A DNA stretch of 64,000 nt from Bacteroidaceae bacterium (GTDB lineage: Bacteria > Bacteroidota > Bacteroidia > Bacteroidales > Bacteroidaceae): contig JAFRQD010000060.1 in assembly GCA_017428785.1 (NCBI GenBank), positions 1 through 64,000 on the forward strand, written 5' to 3'. The stretch's first letter is position 1, and each line of letters begins with the position of its first letter. The position numbers were made by a program, and so were the translations under genes. Below, piece by piece: positions 24,641 through 34,093 of this stretch. Under the pieces are notes generated by a model that did no database searches, was not told where the DNA came from, and saw only the letters and a program-made list of their open reading frames with translations.

Positions 24641-26665
24641 CTATTTCCTCATTATCTTTTTGCCGTCCTTGATGACGATACCCTTGTAGCCATCGCCTAC
24701 CTTCTGACCGGCCATATTATAGATAAATCCGTTGCCTGTTGTCTGCTGACTGTTGTCAATCTCGTCCACGCCGTCTATCAAGTCATGTGTCGCTTGCGTG
24801 TCGGGACCGATGACAACCCAGTCGTTCTCCACTTTCGTGCCGTCGGCATTATAGATGTTGTTTCCACTACCTACATAAGCACCAACAGGATAGCGCAAGG
24901 CTATGCCTTCACCAAAGATGAATTCACCATTCGAATCCAACCAGATGGGCTCATACTTGCTGTATGCAGCAAACACGCCTCCGTCCCTGATTTCGATCTT
25001 TGCGCCATCTTGGTCCCAAAGGGCGCTGTTTCCTGTTATATTTCTCGCTATTACAGTCGTGTTGTCTTGTATCCTAAGCCATGTAACAATAGCTGTCTCG
25101 ATTGGATATGAGCCAGAAATGATGTTGAGGGTTCCGCCGCCTTCTATGGTGGTTACAGTTGCCACATCCAGTCCAAGAGCAATGGTATTAGGAACCTTTA
25201 TCGTGCAGTCGCCAATCACTTTGATCGTGAGGCCATCTTGATATAAATCATGATTAGACAGTCCATAAGCATTTGTGTCCCATTCGAGCGTAGCATTATC
25301 GAGCACAAGTGTAGGATAATCAGGGGCATTTATCGGGACTGCAATATATGCGTCTCCGCTCACAAGTCCAGGAATGTTATACATATCGAGCGAAGTCATT
25401 TCCTTGCCGTTGATGCTGAAGCCGAAGTTGTGAACATTGTAGTGAAGTTTATAGGGTACGAGGCCTTCGCTTGTCATCAACAGGAAAGAAACCTCTTGAG
25501 GAATGTGCTTCGGGTCTTTGGAGACGATAAGTTCGTTATACCCTTCCCATACTTGTGGCACAGTAGGCTTACCATCAATTACGAGATCAAGGACATCACT
25601 CGCGCTATAGTTCTCTGTATATGAAAGAGGCCAAGTCAAACCCACAGAATAATTGAACCAAGTGTTTACGGTCTGCTCAACAGTTGGGAGGAAGGACTTG
25701 ATGTTTTCTCCGAAGCTGAATGTCCAGTCCTCAGATGCTTTATACTTCGCCTTGTCGGGCACATACAGCACACGAGTCGGCGTGTAGTCTGCCCAGCCAT
25801 TAATTATACGATGAAAGCCAACAATTGTTGGCGGGGTCTCACTTTTAAGAATTACATCTCCTAATCGTACGCAACCTGTAAAAACATCCTGCTCGATGGT
25901 TTTTAGCGTACTCGGCAAACATACCCTTTCCAAGTAATCGCAATCATAGAAAGCCTTCGATTCAATCTTTTCCAACCCTTCGGGGATGGATATGGATTTC
26001 AGGCTATTGCAATCCCGGAAAGCATAAGATTGAATTATCCTGACAATACTCCTGAATTCTACAGACTTTAACGATGAGCATCCAGAGAAAAAGGATACAT
26101 ATAAAGTGCCGTTATATAAATCAGATACGCTGATGCTACTTAGGGAAGTACATTCACGAACTATCGTGCTTGATATTCTATAATTGTCCGGAATATACAG
26201 ATCTTTAATGGCACTTTTATTAAAGGCATCTTGTCCGATTTCGAACACCTTAGAATGTATATAGTCTGAACGTTCAGGCAATTCTATCTCAGAGAAAGAA
26301 CACCCTTCGAAGGCATAGTCTCCGATGCCAGTAACCGTATAATATGGTGTGACTCCATCGTCAGGGCCCATGACTGTTTGTGGAATAATCACCTTGCCCT
26401 TCTGATATTTATTCATAGCAGGAAGCCTCGCGCCTGATAATTCATCTGTTACACAACTGACCACGCAGCTACTCACTTCTATGGAGCCTGTGTCGAAAAC
26501 CCACCATACAGGGTCTTGAACCTTGAAGCGCATCGGAATATATTTTGTTGTTCCGTCGTCTTCGATGACCTTTACATTAGCCGTGAACACATCGCCGACG
26601 GCTGCCCAAACACTTGTTGCTCCAAAAAGCATTAAACACAGTAAAGAGAGTAAAATCTTTTTCAT
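24641..26665 (-). CDS. BspA-like leucine-rich-repeat surface protein
   Basis: The product is 674 residues: signal peptide (1-22, ending VWAA), about five BspA/TpLRR repeats of about 23 residues (about 110-290; for example 'SYAFRDCNSLKSISIPEG' and 'KAFYDCDYLERVCLPSTLKT'), a long beta-rich region, and a C-terminal tail 'FIYNMAGQKVGDGYKG' ending 'KKIMRK'. That tail is a Prevotella-type secretion-tail motif resembling type IX sorting domains. BspA-like proteins mediate adhesion to host or bacterial surfaces. A -7 box lies 306 bp upstream, implying a long leader. Confidence 0.82.
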   Translation of the reverse strand: MKKILLSLLCLMLFGATSVWAAVGDVFTANVKVIEDDGTTKYIPMRFKVQDPVWWVFDTGSIEVSSCVVSCVTDELSGARLPAMNKYQKGKVIIPQTVMGPDDGVTPYYTVTGIGDYAFEGCSFSEIELPERSDYIHSKVFEIGQDAFNKSAIKDLYIPDNYRISSTIVRECTSLSSISVSDLYNGTLYVSFFSGCSSLKSVEFRSIVRIIQSYAFRDCNSLKSISIPEGLEKIESKAFYDCDYLERVCLPSTLKTIEQDVFTGCVRLGDVILKSETPPTIVGFHRIINGWADYTPTRVLYVPDKAKYKASEDWTFSFGENIKSFLPTVEQTVNTWFNYSVGLTWPLSYTENYSASDVLDLVIDGKPTVPQVWEGYNELIVSKDPKHIPQEVSFLLMTSEGLVPYKLHYNVHNFGFSINGKEMTSLDMYNIPGLVSGDAYIAVPINAPDYPTLVLDNATLEWDTNAYGLSNHDLYQDGLTIKVIGDCTIKVPNTIALGLDVATVTTIEGGGTLNIISGSYPIETAIVTWLRIQDNTTVIARNITGNSALWDQDGAKIEIRDGGVFAAYSKYEPIWLDSNGEFIFGEGIALRYPVGAYVGSGNNIYNADGTKVENDWVVIGPDTQATHDLIDGVDEIDNSQQTTGNGFIYNMAGQKVGDGYKGIVIKDGKKIMRK

Positions 26666-26978
26666 GATGTTTATGTTTTAGTTGTTATTTTGTTATTCGA
26701 TACCTTCGGATAGAGAACAAAAAAAACGTGGACTTTACTAGTCTACGCTTTCAGAGGTATCGCCAAACACCATGCAACCATATACGACCTCGCCCACGCA
26801 GACCGACGTCAGCATCCTGGACTTTACTCTTGATTGTCTCTTTGATTTGGCGAATTTGATAGAACAAGATTCAAGCGGACGCTTCTTTGTCTATTATGTC
26901 TTAGTCCCTTTGTTTATGCCATAGGCTTTATTGTATTGAAAATTGAATAGTGAAACACTTATTCTGCTTGCAAAGATA
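26666..26978 (-). promoter_or_regulatory. Distant promoter and structured leader of the BspA-like gene
   Basis: Minus-strand TATCTTTG (26978-26971) would start a leader of about 300 nt. It contains CGATACCT...AGGTATCG (ends at 26763 and 26699) enclosing a GTAGACT/AGTCCAC hairpin and a T8 run. TGGACTTTACT is repeated 89 bp apart (near 26730 and 26819). No ORF is convincing on either strand of this 628-bp gap up to the pdxS promoter. Confidence 0.4.
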
Positions 26979-27132
26979 TGAAAAAAAGAAGATAAACAGC
27001 ATAAGGATTGAAGTTTTTTTTATAAAGATTGGGGGAAATTACCTGTTGCTCATCGCTGGGGAACTCTTGTCTTCTTCGGAGCAACACTTTACCAAATGGG
27101 AACGGATGATTGTCCGTTTGCTTGTCTTGCCT

Positions 27133-27196
27133 TACCTTTGCAACGGAAAACAAGAAGATAAAAGAAGATAGATGGAGATAGAAGAAGATAGAAGAC
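27133..27196 (+). promoter_or_regulatory. -7 box (TACCTTTG) and AGAAGATAG repeats before pdxS
   Basis: TACCTTTG (27133-27140) lies about 154 bp before pdxS. The leader begins with AGAAGATAG-type repeats (27156-27196). No PLP-sensing structure could be recognised by eye. Confidence 0.5.
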
Positions 27197-27293
27197 ATTC
27201 GCTTTGGCAGCAGACAGATGTATCGTCCTCTGTCTTCGCGTCGTTAGACGCATATCTTCTTATAACTACCTCTAACTACAAAAAAGAAGGAAT

Positions 27294-28166
27294 ATGGAAG
27301 ACAGACAAGTTTTGAACCGCCAGTTGGCACAGATGCTGAAGGGCGGCGTGATTATGGATGTGACAACACCCGAGCAGGCACGAATTGCCGAGGCTGCCGG
27401 GGCGTGTGCAGTAATGGCATTGGAGCGCATACCGGCCGACATCAGGGCGGCCGGGGGTGTGAGCCGCATGAGTGACCCAAAGATGATACGAGGCATACAG
27501 GAGGCCGTGACGATTCCTGTGATGGCAAAGTGCCGCATCGGTCATTTTGCGGAGGCGCAGATACTAGAGGCAATCGAGATTGACTACATCGACGAGAGCG
27601 AAGTGCTCTCCCCTGCGGACGACATCTATCACATCGACAAACGGAAGTTCCGCGTGCCGTTCGTCTGCGGAGCAAAGGACTTGGGCGAAGCGCTCCGACG
27701 CATCAGCGAGGGTGCCACGATGATACGCACCAAGGGCGAACCCGGCACGGGCGACATCATACAGGCCGTCCGCCACATGCGTTTGATGCAGAGCGAAATC
27801 AGGAGACTCGTTTCGCTCGGCGACGACGAGCTCTACGAGGCAGCAAAGCAGTTGCGCGTGCCCTTCGACTTGGTACGCTTTGTTCACGAAAACGGCAAAC
27901 TGCCCGTGGTGAACTTCGCAGCAGGCGGTGTGGCAACGCCAGCCGATGCAGCCTTGATGATGCAACTGGGTGCGGAAGGCGTGTTCGTAGGCAGCGGCAT
28001 CTTCAAGAGCGGCAATCCCGAGAAGCGTGCACAGGCCATCGTGAAAGCCGTCACGAACTACAACAACCCTGCCGTCTTGGCTCAACTCAGCGAAGACCTC
28101 GGCGAAGCGATGGTCGGCATCAACGAAAGCGAGATACAATTGCTGATGGCGGAGCGGGGGAAATAA
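27294..28166 (+). CDS. pdxS: Pyridoxal 5'-phosphate synthase, lyase subunit PdxS
   Basis: PdxS builds PLP directly from ribose 5-phosphate, glyceraldehyde 3-phosphate and ammonia. The product is 290 residues, the standard length. It has the catalytic Lys79 in '[15 protein letters not shown]', Asp22 in '[13 protein letters not shown]', and the second lysine in '[13 protein letters not shown]' (Lys147). The Gly-rich phosphate site '[13 protein letters not shown]' follows. It is followed 68 bp later by its glutaminase partner pdxT. With this pathway the cell does not need PdxA/PdxJ. Confidence 0.97.
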   Translation: MEDRQVLNRQLAQMLKGGVIMDVTTPEQARIAEAAGACAVMALERIPADIRAAGGVSRMSDPKMIRGIQEAVTIPVMAKCRIGHFAEAQILEAIEIDYIDESEVLSPADDIYHIDKRKFRVPFVCGAKDLGEALRRISEGATMIRTKGEPGTGDIIQAVRHMRLMQSEIRRLVSLGDDELYEAAKQLRVPFDLVRFVHENGKLPVVNFAAGGVATPADAALMMQLGAEGVFVGSGIFKSGNPEKRAQAIVKAVTNYNNPAVLAQLSEDLGEAMVGINESEIQLLMAERGK

Positions 28167-28222
28167 GGCCCCCTCAACCCAAGACCCCCCGACCCCCTTT
28201 AGGGGGAGGAGGAGGGGAGTTA
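28165..28222. repeat. CCCCCT...AGGGGG palindromic spacer between pdxS and pdxT
   Basis: GACCCCCCGACCCCCTTTAG faces AGGGGGAGGAGGAGGGG. It belongs to the CTCCCC/GGGGAG family that is also inserted in coding genes of this window. Confidence 0.75.
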
Positions 28223-28234
28223 AAAGTTAGTTAT

Positions 28235-28795
28235 ATGAAGATTGCTATACTTGCCCTTCAAGGAGCTTTTGCAGAGCATGAACAGATGCTTAGGCTGCTT
28301 GGGGTTGAAACAACACTAATAAGAGAGCATTGGGAAGACGTTTCTGGCCTCATCATTCCTGGTGGCGAGAGCACTTCGATGATGCGGATTATGAGGGATG
28401 AAGGCCTATTCGAACCGCTCCGACAAGCCATTCTCGACGGGCTTCCTGTGCTCGGAACCTGTGCGGGCCTCATCATGCTTGATAGGAATCACCTCGATGT
28501 AATGGATATCACAGCTCGCCGAAACGCCTACGGTAGGCAGTTGGGGAGCTTCAATACAGAGGAGGAGTTTGCGGGCATCGGACGCGTTCCCATGACTTTC
28601 ATCCGTGCTCCATATATTGAAGAGGCCGGACCTGAGGTCGAAATCCTCGCGACAGTCGAGGGCAAAGCTGTTGCTGCACGACAAAAGAACATGCTCGTCA
28701 CGGCCTTCCATCCAGAACTGACCGCCGACACTCGCATCCATGAGCTGTTCCTTTCGATGGTCACATCAAGCTCAAACGATTCTATTCCCCGTTAA
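28235..28795 (+). CDS. pdxT: Pyridoxal 5'-phosphate synthase, glutaminase subunit PdxT
   Basis: PdxT releases ammonia from glutamine for PdxS. The product is 186 residues, a class I amidotransferase fold: 'LIIPGGESTSMMR' (44-51 region), nucleophile Cys76 in LGTCAGLIML, and His159/Glu161 in 'TAFHPELTADTR'. The complete triad suggests activity. Its 3' end overlaps the convergent lipoprotein gene by 14 bp. Confidence 0.96.
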   Translation: MKIAILALQGAFAEHEQMLRLLGVETTLIREHWEDVSGLIIPGGESTSMMRIMRDEGLFEPLRQAILDGLPVLGTCAGLIMLDRNHLDVMDITARRNAYGRQLGSFNTEEEFAGIGRVPMTFIRAPYIEEAGPEVEILATVEGKAVAARQKNMLVTAFHPELTADTRIHELFLSMVTSSSNDSIPR

Positions 28796-29726
28796 GTCTA
28801 AGCGTATCTGCCCAGTTTATGTCCCATGAGATGTTGAAGCTGCTTTGTGCATCGGGTGTCTCCACCTCTCCTTGCTCGAATGCCTTGCCATGCCATTCGG
28901 TCAGATAGTTGATGCGAAGCGGCACATCGTTGAAGTGCTTCTCACAAAACACTGCATTATTCTTGTCAAGTGCCTGGATGGTGTAGTTCGTCGTGATTTG
29001 TTCCTCTGGTAAAAAGAGATAAGCGGTGAATCTGACATTCTGCCTGCCTATGCTGTCTGTCGGCACAGCTATCTCCGAGGTTCTGCCTGTGCTTTGAGGA
29101 GTGAAGCCTGTCGTGGCATCGAGCACTGTCCCTCCTGCCGTACTGATGAACCGCATCTTCTTGAGGTTGGCAGGAATGGCATCCTCTGCCGTCACACAAA
29201 AGGCTGACACAACATGCCTGAGGGTTATGTCTCTGTTAAGATTAGTACTCTCGTCAAGCGTGAACTCCTCACAATAGAGGAAGGTGTTGGGCACATAATT
29301 CTCTTCCCACGAGATGTGATTGAGAGAGGTGATGCTGCAAGCACGAGAGCCATTGTAGCCAAGTACAAGTACACGATAACGGCCATAAGGAAGGCTGACA
29401 GAGAACTTGGAATATGTCTTGGCCAAAGTGCTACTGGCTTCATAGTCAACGCTTTTGTGCAAGATAGTCGAAATGACTTGCTTGTTTGTTTCCGCATCAA
29501 AGACTGTGAGCGAAAGATTGGCCAACGTCATATATATCTTCTCTGCTCTGCTCATTCCTGAGGATGAAAGGTCATCGAAACTGATTTGCCTGTAGTTGCT
29601 GACGGAGAAGGTGACTGTGCATTGACCTTCTGGCTCAGCAGGTCCCGACTGACACGACACAAGCAGAAACATGAGGCACGGGATGAGGAGAAGGAAAAGA
29701 CGATTAGAACTCTTTTGACACGACAT
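28782..29726 (-). CDS. FimB/Mfa2-type fimbrial lipoprotein (probable)
   Basis: The product is 314 residues. The lipoprotein signal ends in the lipobox LLVSC (Cys25). The remainder is two beta-sandwich-like halves; 'YSKFSVSLPYGRYRVLVLGY' and 'NRDITLRHVVSAFCVTA' resemble the FimB/Mfa2 anchor family of Bacteroidales type V pili. Such proteins anchor or cap fimbriae at the outer membrane. No fimbrillin (FimA/Mfa1) gene is adjacent, so it may act alone or with a distant locus. Family assignment is by pattern only. Confidence 0.65.
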   Translation of the reverse strand: MSCQKSSNRLFLLLIPCLMFLLVSCQSGPAEPEGQCTVTFSVSNYRQISFDDLSSSGMSRAEKIYMTLANLSLTVFDAETNKQVISTILHKSVDYEASSTLAKTYSKFSVSLPYGRYRVLVLGYNGSRACSITSLNHISWEENYVPNTFLYCEEFTLDESTNLNRDITLRHVVSAFCVTAEDAIPANLKKMRFISTAGGTVLDATTGFTPQSTGRTSEIAVPTDSIGRQNVRFTAYLFLPEEQITTNYTIQALDKNNAVFCEKHFNDVPLRINYLTEWHGKAFEQGEVETPDAQSSFNISWDINWADTLRLNGE

Positions 29727-29753
29727 TTTGAGCTATTTATTTGGTTATGTCTG

Positions 29754-29761
29754 CAAATTTA
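29754..29761 (-). promoter_or_regulatory. -7 box (TAAATTTG) for the fimbrial-type lipoprotein
   Basis: Minus-strand TAAATTTG lies 28-35 bp before the ATG. Confidence 0.5.
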
Positions 29762-29955
29762 CGCTTTATTTCCACATTATTATATTTATTATAGGGAAAT
29801 TTGTAGCAAATGTCATGACTTTCACTTCCCGGGTACCCTTTCCTCGCATTTGGCTGACAGTAATTTGTCCTTTTCCATAATTCAGCGAAGAAACCGAATC
29901 GCCACACACATGCCATTTATGCCACCTGTCGAAGTCCCTGATGTATAACTTTGGT

Positions 29956-32900
29956 TTATCGTTTCCTTTCTTTCATAACAATCTCCACGGGACCTAATAG
30001 ACCCGACGGACGCAAATGTTCTTTAGAAGAAGGCCCATTGATAACCCATGTCTTTCGTTGCTCCACAGGCAAAGCCGCATCATAGACAAGGCGATTGAAC
30101 CAGGTACTGGTGACTTCGATTGCGATGGAGTTATTGCCCTGACGGAGGAAGGAAGCAATGTCAGTCTGATAGGGAGCAGCCCAGAGCGTATCGACGACTT
30201 CTCCATTCACCTTGACAACAGCAATCTCTTCCACCTCGCCAAGACGAAGCAAGACTTCGCGGCCTCGTAGCTTATGGTCGATTTGAACAGAGGTCTCGTA
30301 AGTAGCCGTACCAGAGAATGCTCGTCCCTCATCGCTGAGCGGCAGGTCTTTCCAAGCCTTCAAGTCCGTCAACTGAAGCGGATTGTCGATGCCCCATCCT
30401 TCAGGGAAAGTGAGGGTCCACTTTAAAGGAGCAAGGGACAAGGGGGAGAGAGCAGGATTGTCAGAGCCAGAGGTGTCCTTCTGCCTCTTGCCCCGTGATC
30501 CGTGACCTTTTAGCCACACCAGGAAGAACATTTCGCCTCGCTGTAAGTCCAGACGCACCTTTGTATATTCCCCATCGACCTCAGTATCTACGGGCTGGAT
30601 GCTTCCATTCATCGGGTTCCAAAGCGCAGCACGACCTTCCTGCCGGAAAGCGACCTCACCACTGAACGACTGCTCTTGCTGTGGACAAATCATGTACCAA
30701 TCTGCTCCTTTTGTATGGCGATGAAGCCAGCGAAGCTTCGTGGGTTTTACATCGGGCTTCAGGCCTAAAGCTTCGAATGCACTTCTCAGCTCCGCAATGG
30801 GAACATCTTTGATGATGCGCCCGCCTTGCATCTCCATCGCTAGCATTTTAGTTAAGGTCTCTGGCAGAAGGCGTTTTGTGTCGGGAACCCAGAGCACATC
30901 ATAGCGGATGCCTTCGGGTGTTGTCCAACATCCGTCTTCTACGGTGATTCGATGCAGGAAGGCGTCAGTATTGCAGTAGTCATATGCATACCCCTCGGGG
31001 AAGGGCGCATACTGATCAGGCTTCTGCTCTATCTCGTCGCCAATATACCATAGAACGCTGCTCACAGGCAGTCCTCTCTCCAACATAAAGGCACAGCGAG
31101 CCAGATAGGTATTGAAATGGTGCATGAAGGGCCACCATGTCTGCTTCCTGAGGAAAGGGGTGCCGATGCCACCTCCGAAGGAAGTGCCAGGGAAGTAGCG
31201 ATCTGCATCGGGATTGTGGGTATAGGTATGGAAGACGGTATGTGTGACGCCCTCCACCATATTCTGATTAGCCACTTCGCGCAATTGGCTGAGATGTTCG
31301 TCCCATGTTAAATCAAACGAGGTGAAGCTCTCTGCCGAGACACGTGGTTTGCCATACATTCGGGCTGCAGAAGCCGTGCACCGAATGGGCTTATAGTTGT
31401 GGTTTGCCAGCCAATGTCCGAGGGGTTGCCAGTACTCGTTCATTGGCACATCGGCATATTTGTAGAACTCCATCGGGTCGCCTGGAAAGATGTCACCTGC
31501 CGCAGTCTCGTAGCTTACCGTCATGCCTTTCTCGTGAGCCAGCCGAGACATCTGACCATAGAAGTTGTCGGTGAAGAGTTCGTTGATGGTGCGTCTCCAG
31601 TCGGAAAGGAACTTACTCGTCTGTTCGCGGCTGTCTATTACCCATCCGAAGATAGCAGGCATCCAGGTGAGGAGGTCGTAGCGGCGACGACTTTGGAACT
31701 CTTGTCGCATGTATCGTGTCCAAGTTTGCGACGAGCACTCCCAGCTGTCCATCAGCATATTGTTCACCAGCCCCTTCAGCGGTCCGTCGGTAAGTCTTCC
31801 TATGTAACTGCGGAACTGATAGGCAACGAAAGCAGAGTCGAGCTTGTTCACTTCCCAACCCGTAGCCTCCTCAGGCGCAGGTCCGTTGCGTTGCCCCGTA
31901 TTCACATGCCCAATGCGCAGGACAATCCATGTTCCCTTTGGAGCAGCCCAGCGAAGTTTTCCGTCGCTCGTCATCTTGTCTGTCAGGTTGACGATATCAG
32001 TTCGTTTGATGAAACTGCTTCCATCCTCGTTCATATTCTCGGGAAGCTTCAACAAAGTGCGCGAAGTCCAGCCTGCCTCCATCTCCCAATTATGCCCTCT
32101 GGTTGCTGTGGAGAAACGTAAGCGAGAGAGGTTCATGGGGTGCAGGTTTAAGATTTCGAGGATGTACTCTCCTTGTTCCTGCAGATTGTCGGGCAGAGCG
32201 AAAGTCATTGTCTTGTCGATGTCCTGCCAATTGCCGTGAGGGAAGTCTGTGTCGAGGACAACAGTCTGATTGGGTGTCAGGACGCGAAGATGGATGTCGG
32301 GCTGAACGCCGAACTCGTGATTGAAGCGGTCGATGGGATTGAACTCTATGGAACGAACTCGTGCAGCGTTCCGCAACTTGACGCGAACGCGATGAACACC
32401 ACCTCTTCGCTCACCGGCAATGGGGAGAGCCTCGCTTCGCTTGATTACCGATGGCTGCAAAGTGAAATTGAAGCCCTTCTCGCCGCCGAGGAGTCGCTTC
32501 CAGTCTTCCAGATGTTCCTCTGCCTCCACCTCTTCTATCTGGCAGTACCCATCTATATCGCCTTGTGGAGCGGGGAAAGCCAGCACTACGATATCTTGCC
32601 AATCTCGCCAGTCTTCTTTCTGAGGAACAGGCAGCTCTATATCCACTTCCTTGCCGCCCACAATATTCGTCCATGAGTAACTCAAGTGGCGCATAGCCTG
32701 CTCTGGTTTAATCCAAGGACCGCCACTCATCGCCCAACCCGGGCAAGTTTGCAAGCTGAAGCGCAGTCCCAAACGATGCGCCTCCTCTGCCGTATGCTTC
32801 ACCAATTCTTCCCATTCCGCACTCAGGCATTTCACATGTTCCTCCGTGCCCGGCCATTCCTTCGTGTCGCCCTGCTGTCCGTGGAAAAACTGCACGCCCT

Positions 32901-33153
32901 GTATGCCCGAAGAGGCGATAGCCTCCAAGTCGCGAGTGATGCCTTCGCGTCGGATATTGGTGTTGATGAAATGAAACCACGTTTCGGGATAGAAGATGCG
33001 GTCGGGATGCAGAAAGGCCATCTGGTCGCGCTTCGAGAAAGGGCTTCGCAGTTTTGCCGTATCAGGTACTGCTTGATAGACTGTCTGCGTCATGGAGCAA
33101 AGTCCTATGATAGGTACAATAGCAAGTATTCCTATGATCTGTATTCTTTTCAT
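29956..33153 (-). CDS. GH106-like alpha-L-rhamnosidase
   Basis: The product is 1,065 residues from the ATG at 33153 (giving MKRIQIIGILAIV); the frame is open 19 codons upstream but that part overlaps the -7 box. Signal segment 1-25; 'YPETWFHFINTNIRREGITR' and 'GLRFSLQTCPGWAMSGGPWI' are landmarks of the GH106 N-terminal barrel. A C-terminal galactose-binding-like beta-sandwich (about 940-1,060, 'REVLLRLGEVEEIAVVKVNG') follows. Rhamnosidases of this family act on pectin rhamnogalacturonan. Residues near 890-915 ('GHGSRGKRQKDTSGSDNPAL') are encoded by a GGGCAAG-type repeat (30428-30510) within the C-terminal half. Confidence 0.82.
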   Translation of the reverse strand: MKRIQIIGILAIVPIIGLCSMTQTVYQAVPDTAKLRSPFSKRDQMAFLHPDRIFYPETWFHFINTNIRREGITRDLEAIASSGIQGVQFFHGQQGDTKEWPGTEEHVKCLSAEWEELVKHTAEEAHRLGLRFSLQTCPGWAMSGGPWIKPEQAMRHLSYSWTNIVGGKEVDIELPVPQKEDWRDWQDIVVLAFPAPQGDIDGYCQIEEVEAEEHLEDWKRLLGGEKGFNFTLQPSVIKRSEALPIAGERRGGVHRVRVKLRNAARVRSIEFNPIDRFNHEFGVQPDIHLRVLTPNQTVVLDTDFPHGNWQDIDKTMTFALPDNLQEQGEYILEILNLHPMNLSRLRFSTATRGHNWEMEAGWTSRTLLKLPENMNEDGSSFIKRTDIVNLTDKMTSDGKLRWAAPKGTWIVLRIGHVNTGQRNGPAPEEATGWEVNKLDSAFVAYQFRSYIGRLTDGPLKGLVNNMLMDSWECSSQTWTRYMRQEFQSRRRYDLLTWMPAIFGWVIDSREQTSKFLSDWRRTINELFTDNFYGQMSRLAHEKGMTVSYETAAGDIFPGDPMEFYKYADVPMNEYWQPLGHWLANHNYKPIRCTASAARMYGKPRVSAESFTSFDLTWDEHLSQLREVANQNMVEGVTHTVFHTYTHNPDADRYFPGTSFGGGIGTPFLRKQTWWPFMHHFNTYLARCAFMLERGLPVSSVLWYIGDEIEQKPDQYAPFPEGYAYDYCNTDAFLHRITVEDGCWTTPEGIRYDVLWVPDTKRLLPETLTKMLAMEMQGGRIIKDVPIAELRSAFEALGLKPDVKPTKLRWLHRHTKGADWYMICPQQEQSFSGEVAFRQEGRAALWNPMNGSIQPVDTEVDGEYTKVRLDLQRGEMFFLVWLKGHGSRGKRQKDTSGSDNPALSPLSLAPLKWTLTFPEGWGIDNPLQLTDLKAWKDLPLSDEGRAFSGTATYETSVQIDHKLRGREVLLRLGEVEEIAVVKVNGEVVDTLWAAPYQTDIASFLRQGNNSIAIEVTSTWFNRLVYDAALPVEQRKTWVINGPSSKEHLRPSGLLGPVEIVMKERKR

Positions 33154-33180
33154 CGTGCTGAAAATGATATTATTCGTTTG

Positions 33181-33188
33181 CAAAGTTA
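33181..33188 (-). promoter_or_regulatory. -7 box (TAACTTTG) for the GH106 gene
   Basis: Minus-strand TAACTTTG lies 28-35 bp before ATG 33153, supporting that start. A TTTG at 33211-33208 is 23 bp upstream (start to start), slightly short of consensus. Confidence 0.55.
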
Positions 33189-33333
33189 CGAATAAGCAAG
33201 TAAAATACAAAATAAAATCGAACCTATCCTGCTGAATCGCTTACAAATGCCTTCAGAATATCGCACATCTTGTCGGAATCATCAGGGTGACCTGCAAGAA
33301 AGAACCGCCCCACCTCTAGTCGACACCAGTCAA

Positions 33334-33424
33334 CCTTGCAAAAACCACACGAGGATTTTGCAAAGTTCACATGTGAATTTCACAAAATTCACACGAGGAT
33401 TTCGCAAAGTTCACACGTGGATTA
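33334..33424. repeat. 22-bp-period tandem array, site D
   Basis: Four units such as TTGCAAAGTTCACACGTGGA with alternating ACACGAGGA and ACACGTGGA/ACATGTGAA cores, period 22 bp. It ends seven bases before the stop of the HTH regulator gene. Confidence 0.9.
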
Positions 33425-33430
33425 TTCGGA

Positions 33431-34093
33431 TTAGACGCGTAGTATCATTTCGTCCAACATTTCGGGCGTGCCGTCGAGACCTGTCATCTTCTTGTAAAGG
33501 CGGCGTCTGGTGGAGGTGATTGCCTCTTTGCTGTGAGCCGTCAGAATGGCAATTTCGGAGGGTTTGAACTGCGCTTTTATGAGGAGACAAACGCGGAGCT
33601 CCTGCTGGCTGAGCTTATAGACTGACGAGAGATGCTGGGCAAAGCCATCGCATTGGCTGTCAATCATCGTCTGGAAGCGTTGCCACTCGTCCTGCGTAGG
33701 CAGTTCCGTGGCAGCACATCGCTTGCGCATTGCCTTCGTTTCGGGCGAGACGTCAATTCCATGAACACTCTTTTTGTGGAAAAGGTTCTGCTTTTGTCGG
33801 TCGAGCTCACTATCCTTCTGACGCAAAACAAGACGGAGAATGAATGCCAACGACACGAGCAAGAGGGCGATAAGAACGGCTACGATTGTCGCCACGAAGC
33901 GGTTGGAGCGGCGCTGAGATGCCCTGAAGCTATCTTCCTGCTTCTGTAAGAGTTGGGAGACGGAAGCCGGCACAGAGGCTTCCTTACTACTGTCCGCCGC
34001 AGATGAGACCTCAGCGTAGCAGCCTGCACAACAACAAAGAAAGACTGCAAGAAGCAGTCTCTTCACATATTGCTGAACTGCACAAGTATCCAT
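33431..34093 (-). CDS. Membrane-anchored HTH (LuxR-like) regulator
   Basis: From ATG 34093 the product is 220 residues: signal-like segment ending CCCAGC (about 1-24), a short Ser/Ala-rich outside part, one transmembrane helix (about 68-90, 'FVATIVAVLIALLLVSLAFI'), a charged helix, and a C-terminal HTH (about 160-215; 'LSQQELRVCLLIKAQFKPSE' and 'SKEAITSTRRRLYKKMTG'). Bacteroidetes have TPR-TM-HTH regulators of about 500-600 residues; this one has the TM and HTH but no TPR sensor. The start overlaps the end of the preceding gene by 31 bp. It lies upstream of the rhamnosidase gene, on the same strand. Confidence 0.7.
   Translation of the reverse strand: MDTCAVQQYVKRLLLAVFLCCCAGCYAEVSSAADSSKEASVPASVSQLLQKQEDSFRASQRRSNRFVATIVAVLIALLLVSLAFILRLVLRQKDSELDRQKQNLFHKKSVHGIDVSPETKAMRKRCAATELPTQDEWQRFQTMIDSQCDGFAQHLSSVYKLSQQELRVCLLIKAQFKPSEIAILTAHSKEAITSTRRRLYKKMTGLDGTPEMLDEMILRV

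Noticed and set aside
26950..27171. 73-codon plus-strand ORF upstream of pdxS
   Set aside because: AT-rich, no recognisable domain, overlaps the minus-strand promoter and the pdxS promoter region.
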